Shown: one piece after another, positions 16,185 to 22,070 of the stretch | Numbering within the stretch: the first letter of the stretch is position 1 | Layout of the letters: each line of letters opens with the position of its first letter | The notes under the pieces: model-generated | Database searches by the model: none | Seen by the model: only the letters and a program-made list of their open reading frames with translations | What the model was told of the DNA's origin: nothing | Position numbers and translations under genes: made by a program | DNA from: Bacteroidetes bacterium UBA7692 | Lineage (GTDB): Bacteria; Bacteroidota; Bacteroidia; Chitinophagales; LD1 | Assembly (NCBI GenBank): GCA_002482725.1 | Contig: DLGO01000034.1 | Location: 1-22,070, forward strand | Direction of reading: 5' to 3' | DNA length: 22,070 bases

Positions 16185-17585
16185 TTAGCCTAATAGGCCT
16201 ATAAACCAACTTGGAAATAAGCCTGCTATCAACGAGATTACAACAGCTATACCAATTACCAGCGAGTAGGCAAGATTGCTCTGTACAGGCTTGTCATCAG
16301 CATCCTGCGTATACATAGCCAATATCACTTTAAAGTAGAAGTAAACACCAATAATAGAGTTTACCACTGCCACCACGGTTATACCCAGATGTCCTGTTCT
16401 GAAAGCTTCACTGAAAATATAATACTTACCGAAAAAACCTGCAAATGGAGGTATACCTGCCAGCGAAAGCATAGATAGGGTAAGCGCACCTGCCAGCAAT
16501 GGGCTTTTCTTGCCCAGACCGTTAAATGCCTCAAACTTCTCGCTACCTGTTGCCTTAGCTACCAATATGGCTATGGCAAATGCTGAAAGCGATGCAACAC
16601 CATAAGCCAAAGAATAATAAAATATAGCCGCATCTGTATGGCCGTACAGGCACATAATCCCAATCAACAGATAACCCGCGTGCGATACTCCAGAAAAAGC
16701 CATCATACGCTTAAAAGAGTCCTGCACCAGTGCCGTAAGGTTACCCAATGTGATAGTGGCTGCTGCTACTGCCGTAAGCGTCCATGCAAAAGCCGGAAAC
16801 GATGGAATAAAGCACGTAGCAAAAAGACGATAGAAAGCTGCAAAAGCCGCCACCTTAGCCAATGTTGCCATCATTGCAGTTGTCAATGTAGGGGAACCTT
16901 CATATACATCCGGAGCCCAGAAGTGGAAAGGCACAGCAGACACCTTAAACAATAGTGCCACCAGTATCAATGCTATACCTACATATAGCATAGGCGAAAG
17001 CGGGCCTTGCACATTGGCTATATATTCAGCTATACCGTTCAAGTCAAATGAAGCTGTTTCCCCATATACCAGCGCAATACCAAACAGTAATAATCCGGAT
17101 GCGAAAGATCCCATCAGAAAGTACTTCATACCTGCCTCGTTGCTGCGCACACTGCGTTTGTTGCTTCCTGCCAGCACATACAGTGATATAGACAAAACCT
17201 CTATGCCCAAGAAAAACATAGCCATATTACCAAAGCTCACCAATGCCAAAGCACCGCAAAGCGTAAATATGGTAATAGACATATAGTCGGAAATCTTATC
17301 CTCCTCTTTCCTGTAAAAATCGCCACTGAGCAATAGCAACAATATGGCAAATACTATAAGCAAAGCAGAAAAAGCCACCGAAAACCCATCTACCACCACC
17401 ATGCCGTTGTAAAACGATGCAGGGGCAAGGGATTTGGATTGCAGTTGAATAAGATCGGGAACATTAAGGCCGAATATCACAGCAAGCCCCAATACACAAA
17501 GCGGCAAAATAAATTTGCGCAAGTTTAGCACCTCTGCTACGAGGCAAGCTATTCCGAGAAAAGAAGTATAGACTAATGTCTTCAT
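16185..17585 (-). CDS. nuoN: NADH:quinone oxidoreductase subunit N (complex I, antiporter-like)
   Basis: A 466-residue membrane protein, one of three Mrp-antiporter-like proton channels in the complex I membrane arm. Key residues are present: Glu129 in FFLGIEVLSISLYVL (pair with the channel Lys), Lys214 in LFKVSAVPFHFWAPD, and Lys244 in TLAKVAAF. About 13-14 transmembrane segments are expected, and the length is slightly shorter than in E. coli (485). It is the last gene of the operon, as in most Bacteroidota. It is set apart from nuoM by 103 bases that hold a hairpin, and is followed by the strong terminator at 16128-16165. The start is ATG. Confidence 0.96.
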   Translation of the reverse strand: MKTLVYTSFLGIACLVAEVLNLRKFILPLCVLGLAVIFGLNVPDLIQLQSKSLAPASFYNGMVVVDGFSVAFSALLIVFAILLLLLSGDFYRKEEDKISDYMSITIFTLCGALALVSFGNMAMFFLGIEVLSISLYVLAGSNKRSVRSNEAGMKYFLMGSFASGLLLFGIALVYGETASFDLNGIAEYIANVQGPLSPMLYVGIALILVALLFKVSAVPFHFWAPDVYEGSPTLTTAMMATLAKVAAFAAFYRLFATCFIPSFPAFAWTLTAVAAATITLGNLTALVQDSFKRMMAFSGVSHAGYLLIGIMCLYGHTDAAIFYYSLAYGVASLSAFAIAILVAKATGSEKFEAFNGLGKKSPLLAGALTLSMLSLAGIPPFAGFFGKYYIFSEAFRTGHLGITVVAVVNSIIGVYFYFKVILAMYTQDADDKPVQSNLAYSLVIGIAVVISLIAGLFPSWFIGLLG

Positions 17586-17627
17586 TTTTTATAAAATAGT
17601 CAGCAGACCAAAAAATTCTTTCTTAGA

Positions 17628-17652
17628 AAATACAGCGGTCTATTCTGTATTT
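17628..17652 (-). other. Hairpin in the nuoM-nuoN spacer
   Basis: AAATACAG and CTGTATTT pair perfectly (8 bp) around a 9-base loop within the 103-base spacer, the longest gap between nuo genes here. No T-run follows, so it is not an ordinary terminator; an RNA-processing or stability element for the nuoN part of the message is possible. A purine-rich stretch (GAAGGAGGGAGG on the mRNA, complement of 17653-17664) lies just upstream of it. Confidence 0.35.
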
Positions 17653-17688
17653 CCTCCCTCCTTCATAAAGGGCACGAGTCTCATTTGC

Positions 17689-19131
17689 CTATCTGGCAAT
17701 AGCCTCTAATATTGCTTTAACAGCAGGTTGAGCGATATCTATTATAGGTTTCGGATATACACCGAATACTATGATAGCTGCCACAAGCGGCACGAATGCT
17801 GCCACCTCCCCTATTGTAATTTCCTTGAAATCCTCCGTAACATCTGTTGCCCCTCCCAGCATAGTGCGCTGGAACATGCGCAATGAGTACACAGCACCTA
17901 AAATGATAGTTGAGCCAGCTACTATGCTCAACAGTGTATTGTATTCATATACGCTGTACAACAGCATAAATTCACCTATAAATCCGTTGGTAAGCGGTAG
18001 GGCTACTGAAGCGAACAATGCGATCATAAAGAATGAAGCAAAGCGCGGAGCCTGTGAGCGTATGCCCCCCAGCTTATTAATGTCATAGGTCTGTGTGCGG
18101 CGGTATATGATTTCCCCGCAAAAGAACAATGCGATAACATTTACACCGTGTGCCAGCATTTGTACTATTGCCCCGGAAAAGCCAACCTCCGACAGGGTAA
18201 AGATACCCGCAGCAATAAGGCCAACGTGCGCAAGAGATGAGTAAGCTATCAGGCGTTTGATATTGTCCTGACGTATAGCTATGATAGAGCCATAAACAAC
18301 GCCTATAATACATAATGCAATAACGATGGGTGTATTGGCGATAGTACCTATAGGCAATACAGGTAGCAACCAGCGTAAAAGAGAGTAAAGACCCATTTTC
18401 AACATGATGCCCGATAGCAGCATGCTACCCGCAGTAGGTGCTTCTTTATAGGTCTCTGCCTGCCATGTATGAAATGGCACAATAGGAATTTTGATAGCAA
18501 AAGCCAGGAAGAATGCCCAGAACAGAATCCTTTGCACATCGGCAGGTAGGTTTAGCGCATACAAATCTTCCAGCTTAAATGAACCTGAGAACTGGTACAG
18601 GTATATAAAGCCCAATAGCATGAACAAAGATCCGGCAAGGGTATAGATGAAAAACTTCAACACTACTTTTGAGCGGTTCTGCCTTTCGCCATCGCCCCAG
18701 AAAAGGGATATGAAATATATCGGTATCAATGCAAGCTCCCAGAAGATATAATATAGGAATCCATCGGTAGCTACAAACACACCTATCAATGCAAACTCCA
18801 TAAACAGGATAAGCGCATAAAATGAACGGGCATTATCCATCTGCCTGCCAAAGGTGCTGAGTATAATAACAGGCACCAATGCAATGGTAAGCAATACCAT
18901 CAGGTAGCTAAGGCCATCGGCAGCTATGCTGAAATGTATATTGGGGTTGGATATCCATGGCAGGTCGTAAGCAGGCATGCCCGCTGTATTTACAAGTGGA
19001 ATCAACGCCAGGCCAGTGCCCAGTGCTGCAAGCGAAAAACCAAGGCTCACATAGCGTGCATTGTTCTGACCCAGTGCCAGGGTAAGCAAAGCGCCGGCTA
19101 GTGGCAGCAATAATGTAAGCAATAACAACAT
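17689..19131 (-). CDS. nuoM: NADH:quinone oxidoreductase subunit M (complex I, antiporter-like)
   Basis: A 480-residue proton-channel subunit of the membrane arm. Channel residues seen are Glu132 (FWELALIPIYF), Lys214 (FAIKIPIVPFHTW) and Lys245 (MLKMGLYSLLRW), corresponding to E144, K234 and K265 of E. coli NuoM. SSLAHVGLIAAGIF, around residue 300, is typical for this subunit. It sits 55 bases after nuoL and shares its promoter, which lies outside the window. Nothing unusual is seen, other than being about 30 residues shorter than the E. coli protein. Confidence 0.96.
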   Translation of the reverse strand: MLLLLTLLLPLAGALLTLALGQNNARYVSLGFSLAALGTGLALIPLVNTAGMPAYDLPWISNPNIHFSIAADGLSYLMVLLTIALVPVIILSTFGRQMDNARSFYALILFMEFALIGVFVATDGFLYYIFWELALIPIYFISLFWGDGERQNRSKVVLKFFIYTLAGSLFMLLGFIYLYQFSGSFKLEDLYALNLPADVQRILFWAFFLAFAIKIPIVPFHTWQAETYKEAPTAGSMLLSGIMLKMGLYSLLRWLLPVLPIGTIANTPIVIALCIIGVVYGSIIAIRQDNIKRLIAYSSLAHVGLIAAGIFTLSEVGFSGAIVQMLAHGVNVIALFFCGEIIYRRTQTYDINKLGGIRSQAPRFASFFMIALFASVALPLTNGFIGEFMLLYSVYEYNTLLSIVAGSTIILGAVYSLRMFQRTMLGGATDVTEDFKEITIGEVAAFVPLVAAIIVFGVYPKPIIDIAQPAVKAILEAIAR

Positions 19132-19186
19132 CGTGTCTTAAATTCTTCTTTTAATTTCTTTCAGGAGCCAACCGGCCCCATCCTTC

Positions 19187-21085
19187 TTATCTTAATATAC
19201 TAACTCCAAATATCAGGCATGCTCCTATTACCATCAGTAACAGGTAAAAACCTATGTTACCATTTTGTATCAGGCGCATTTGACGTCCGGCAACCAAAGA
19301 TGCCTTCGACAAGCCACGTACCAATCCATCTACTATCACCAAATCAAAAACTTCGTAAGCCAGGGTAGACATTACCATCAAAGGTTTTACAACAACTGTA
19401 TTGTATATCTCATCAATATAGTACTTGTTGTATATCACCTTGCCAAGGCCACTTTCTTCCCCTTCTTTAACCGGTAGCTGTCCACCTTTTACATACATGA
19501 AGTACGCTGCCAGTATGCTACCAATAGCACCAGCTACTGCACCGCACATCAAGCCTATTTCCGCACCATGCGATAAACCATGCTCCGCTGCACCGTGTCC
19601 CTCACCTCCGGAAAATACAGGAGCAAGGAATCCTTTCAACCAATGATGCCCGCCAAATACTTCCGGTATGCCCATCAACCCGCCAACTGCTGCTAATAGA
19701 GCCAATACAATAAGAGGAAGGGTGATAATAAAAGGAGATTCATGCAAGTGGTGCTTCTGCTCCTCTGTACCCCTGAAATCCCTGAAGAATGTAAGGAATA
19801 CTAAACGGAACATATAAAAGGCAGTCATTAAAGAAGCGACAGTAGATACTACCCAAAGCACTTTATTGTGCTCGAATGCGCCCGCCAGTATCTCATCCTT
19901 TGAGAAGAAACCACTGAAAGGAGGTATACCTGATATAGCCAAAGAAGATATAAGGAATGTCCAAAAAGTAATAGGCATCCATTTTTTCAATCCGCCCATG
20001 TTGCGTATATCCTGCTCACCATGCAAAGCATGGATAACAGAACCTGAACCCAGGAACAGGCAGGCTTTAAAGAAAGCATGTGTTACAACGTGGAATACAC
20101 CCGAAGTAAATAAGCCAAGGCCCAATGCCATGAACATTAACCCCAACTGAGATACAGTGGAGTAAGCCAATACCTTCTTGATGTCATTTTGCAATAAGCC
20201 TATGGTAGCTGCGAACAACGCAGTAGCAGCGCCAACGCCTGCAATTACATTCATTGTTTCAGGAGCCAATACAAACAGGAAGTTAGCACGGGCAATCATA
20301 TAAATACCCGCTGTTACCATCGTAGCTGCGTGTATCAACGCTGATACCGGTGTAGGACCTGCCATCGCATCGGGCAACCAGGTGTACAAAGGCAACTGAG
20401 CACTTTTTCCCATAGCACCTATAAACAGGCACAGGGTAATGGCAACCACTAAGCCATGATCGATACCATTTTCGGCAATCAATGCCTGAAGGCTGCCGAA
20501 ATGAAGGGTCTTGAAATTGAACAGAATAAGGAACATGCCGATAAGGAAACCAAGGTCTCCTATGCGGTTCATGATAAAGGCTTTTTTGGCAGCATCGTTG
20601 TACGCCTGATTTTTGTACCAGAAGCCGATAAGCAAATACGAGCAAAGACCTACGCCCTCCCATCCTATAAAGGTAATAACAAAGTTATTGCCCAATACCA
20701 GCAATAACATGAAGAATACAAACAGATTAAGGTAAGAGAAAAACCTGCTGAAGCCTTCATCATCGTGCATATAGCCGATAGAGTATAAATGGATAAGGAA
20801 ACCTATACCTGTAACCACCATAAGCCAGGTAGCTGATAGCTGGTCTATCAATACTCCAAACGAAATTTTAACATCGCCGAATGTGATCCAGTCAAAGAAG
20901 TTGACATCGATAACAGCTTGTGAGCCGTTTACAAAACCTATAAACAGAATAGTTGAAATAATGAAAGAGCCGAGAATAGCAGCAGAGCCAATGGCTCCCG
21001 AAACATTTTTAGGCAGGCGCTTTCCGACAAACGTATTTATCAGAAAACCTAGCAAGGGTAAAAGTATAAGAAGGTAAAGACTCAC
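19187..21085 (-). CDS. nuoL: NADH:quinone oxidoreductase subunit L (complex I, antiporter-like with lateral helix)
   Basis: A 632-residue distal pump subunit of complex I. Glu143 in WEGVGLCSYLLIGFWY, Asp177 in NRIGDLGF, Lys227 in GAMGKSAQLPLYTWLPDAM, and His252 in SALIHAATMVTAG match the E. coli channel residues. The C-terminal part should form the lateral helix and anchoring segment (last helix about 608-628). A His-rich loop (GGHHWL...GEGHGAAEHGLSHG, about residues 472-505) lies before it, as in other Bacteroidota. The start is GTG at 21083-21085; the protein begins MSLYLLILLPLLGFLIN, which fits the family's first helix, and no upstream ATG fits. It is 38 bases after nuoK. Confidence 0.96.
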   Translation of the reverse strand: MSLYLLILLPLLGFLINTFVGKRLPKNVSGAIGSAAILGSFIISTILFIGFVNGSQAVIDVNFFDWITFGDVKISFGVLIDQLSATWLMVVTGIGFLIHLYSIGYMHDDEGFSRFFSYLNLFVFFMLLLVLGNNFVITFIGWEGVGLCSYLLIGFWYKNQAYNDAAKKAFIMNRIGDLGFLIGMFLILFNFKTLHFGSLQALIAENGIDHGLVVAITLCLFIGAMGKSAQLPLYTWLPDAMAGPTPVSALIHAATMVTAGIYMIARANFLFVLAPETMNVIAGVGAATALFAATIGLLQNDIKKVLAYSTVSQLGLMFMALGLGLFTSGVFHVVTHAFFKACLFLGSGSVIHALHGEQDIRNMGGLKKWMPITFWTFLISSLAISGIPPFSGFFSKDEILAGAFEHNKVLWVVSTVASLMTAFYMFRLVFLTFFRDFRGTEEQKHHLHESPFIITLPLIVLALLAAVGGLMGIPEVFGGHHWLKGFLAPVFSGGEGHGAAEHGLSHGAEIGLMCGAVAGAIGSILAAYFMYVKGGQLPVKEGEESGLGKVIYNKYYIDEIYNTVVVKPLMVMSTLAYEVFDLVIVDGLVRGLSKASLVAGRQMRLIQNGNIGFYLLLMVIGACLIFGVSILR

Positions 21086-21123
21086 TATGAATAATATTTT
21101 TTGTTATTGCCTCAGCTTAAAAA

Positions 21124-21447
21124 TTAATGTTTCAATTGCTTCAATTCGTCAATATCCACACTATGCACATTCCTGAATATAGTAACCAGTATAGCCAACC
21201 CCACAGCAACCTCAGCGGCTGCCACTGCCATTATAAAGAATACAAATACCTGCCCATTGGCATCGTTGTGAAAAGTAGAGAATGCTACCAAAAGCAGGTT
21301 AACGGCATTCAACATCAGCTCTATGCTCATGAACATAATGATGGCATTGCGCCTGAAAAGAACACCAAATACCCCGATGCAGAAAAGCACTGTGCTTATC
21401 AGCAGGTAATATTGTATAGGAACTGTATTAAAAACGCTTAAATGCAT
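21124..21447 (-). CDS. nuoK: NADH:quinone oxidoreductase subunit K
   Basis: A 107-residue protein with three transmembrane helices, Mrp MrpC-like. Glu43 (MSIELMLNAVN) and Glu79 (AAAEVAVGLAI) match the essential Glu36 and Glu72 of E. coli, with a constant offset of seven from a slightly longer N terminus. These residues lie on the central hydrophilic axis that links quinone reduction to pumping. It sits 23 bases after nuoJ and 38 before nuoL. Confidence 0.96.
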   Translation of the reverse strand: MHLSVFNTVPIQYYLLISTVLFCIGVFGVLFRRNAIIMFMSIELMLNAVNLLLVAFSTFHNDANGQVFVFFIMAVAAAEVAVGLAILVTIFRNVHSVDIDELKQLKH

Positions 21448-21470
21448 GTCTTGTCTCTTTGTGTTTATAC

Positions 21471-21995
21471 TTAGTTCACATCTCCGGCAAGCTTGTCTAC
21501 CGGTTTTTCTTTTTTAGCCAATAATACTGCACCTATCATAGCTACCAGCAACAATATGCTCGCAAACTCGAAAGGAAACAAATACTCTTTCAACAATACT
21601 TTTCCCAATGTTTTTATCTGACCAATATTTCCTTCCGGAAGCTGAGGTACAGCCGTAGTATCGGCGCGCAGCAGTGCAGCTATCAATACAAACCCAAGTA
21701 AACCCGCAGCTACTACCGCAGCTATCTTGGATAAGGCTGGCTTGTGGTTTTCAGATTCCTCGTTCAGGTTCATCAACATCACCGTAAACAAGAACAGTAC
21801 CATGATGGCCCCGGCGTATACTATGATATGCACTATGGCAAGAAACTCAGCATTCAGCAGCATGTAATGCCCTGCAATAGCGAAGAAACAACCGATAAGG
21901 TATAAAGCCGAATGTATCGGATTGCGCGACAGTATGGTCATAAGGCCACAAAAAACTGCTATCGCACTAAGGAATAAGAAGATGTAAAAAGCCAT
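21471..21995 (-). CDS. nuoJ: NADH:quinone oxidoreductase subunit J
   Basis: A 174-residue membrane protein with five predicted helices. NPIHSALYLI (25-34) and AEFLAIVHIIVYAGAIMVLFLFTVML are family hallmarks; the second includes the pi-bulge helix (TM3) that rotates during turnover in complex I. The C-terminal tail is short and charged (KKEKPVDKLAGDVN). It is the first nuo gene complete in the window; nuoI is expected upstream, past the right edge. The start is ATG with an A/T-rich leader and no Shine-Dalgarno sequence. Confidence 0.95.
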   Translation of the reverse strand: MAFYIFLFLSAIAVFCGLMTILSRNPIHSALYLIGCFFAIAGHYMLLNAEFLAIVHIIVYAGAIMVLFLFTVMLMNLNEESENHKPALSKIAAVVAAGLLGFVLIAALLRADTTAVPQLPEGNIGQIKTLGKVLLKEYLFPFEFASILLLVAMIGAVLLAKKEKPVDKLAGDVN

Positions 21996-22014
21996 TTATA
22001 TAATTTAATGATCA

Positions 22015-22036
22015 GGAACCGGTTTGAACCGGTACC
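22015..22036. repeat. 22-base interrupted palindrome upstream of nuoJ
   Basis: ACCGGTT and AACCGGT pair around a two-base centre, and after an A-A mismatch the ends GG and CC also pair. It lies 19 bases before the nuoJ start, within the spacer toward the expected nuoI gene. It could be an RNA hairpin between operon genes or a protein site. No T-run follows on the minus strand, so a terminator is unlikely. Confidence 0.4.
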
Positions 22037-22070
22037 AATCAATTCTGTTTCATTACTAATTTTTCCTTTC

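Noticed and set aside
17647..17688. A 14-codon ATG frame in the nuoM-nuoN spacer (MRLVPFMKEGGNTE)
   Set aside because: It is too short and lacks any support as a gene; it more likely reflects the purine-rich spacer.
20283..20663. A 126-residue minus-strand frame inside nuoL
   Set aside because: It is an out-of-frame shadow of nuoL; its translation has a Arg/Tyr/Ser-rich composition and no membrane pattern.

Overview
The window looks like a piece of a Bacteroidota chromosome, most likely near the Chitinophagaceae. This is inferred from three things: the complex I gene order and protein lengths, the lack of Shine-Dalgarno sequences before most starts, and at least one promoter of the TTG-N19-TAnnTTTG type used by the Bacteroidota housekeeping sigma factor. 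There are no RNA genes, insertion sequences, integrases or CRISPR arrays, and no gene-free stretch reaches 300 bases.

Left region (about 1-12,530) is an AT-rich accessory block. It holds two paralogous polytopic membrane proteins at its two ends (240-1874 and 10769-12532). Between them lie a degenerate arylsulfotransferase-like beta-propeller with an Ig-like tail, a phytanoyl-CoA-dioxygenase-type Fe(II)/2-oxoglutarate oxygenase, two related AspH/LpxO-type Fe(II)/2OG hydroxylases, two cobalamin-binding-type radical SAM enzymes and a UPF0104/AglD-type membrane protein. The genes are arranged +,-,+,-,-,-,-,+,+ with very tight tail-to-tail junctions, so this is a mosaic and not one operon. Three non-haem iron oxygenases, two radical SAM enzymes and several membrane proteins suggest synthesis and tailoring of an envelope lipid, glycolipid or other secondary metabolite. 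The product cannot be read from the sequence, and this is the best candidate for an undescribed system here.

Middle region (12,538-16,166) is a minus-strand group: a secreted M16-fold protein that has lost its zinc motif, a hotdog acyl-CoA thioesterase starting one base after the M16 stop codon, and a pirin. A tiny Cys-rich lipoprotein gene runs the other way. A perfect 17-bp hairpin terminator serves both this small gene and the complex I operon.

Right region (16,185-21,995) is the membrane-arm end of a nuo operon on the minus strand, in the order nuoJ-K-L-M-N. It encodes the proton-pumping antiporter-like subunits of NADH:quinone oxidoreductase, with all expected Glu/Lys residues present. 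The rest of the operon (nuoA-I) is expected beyond the right edge.
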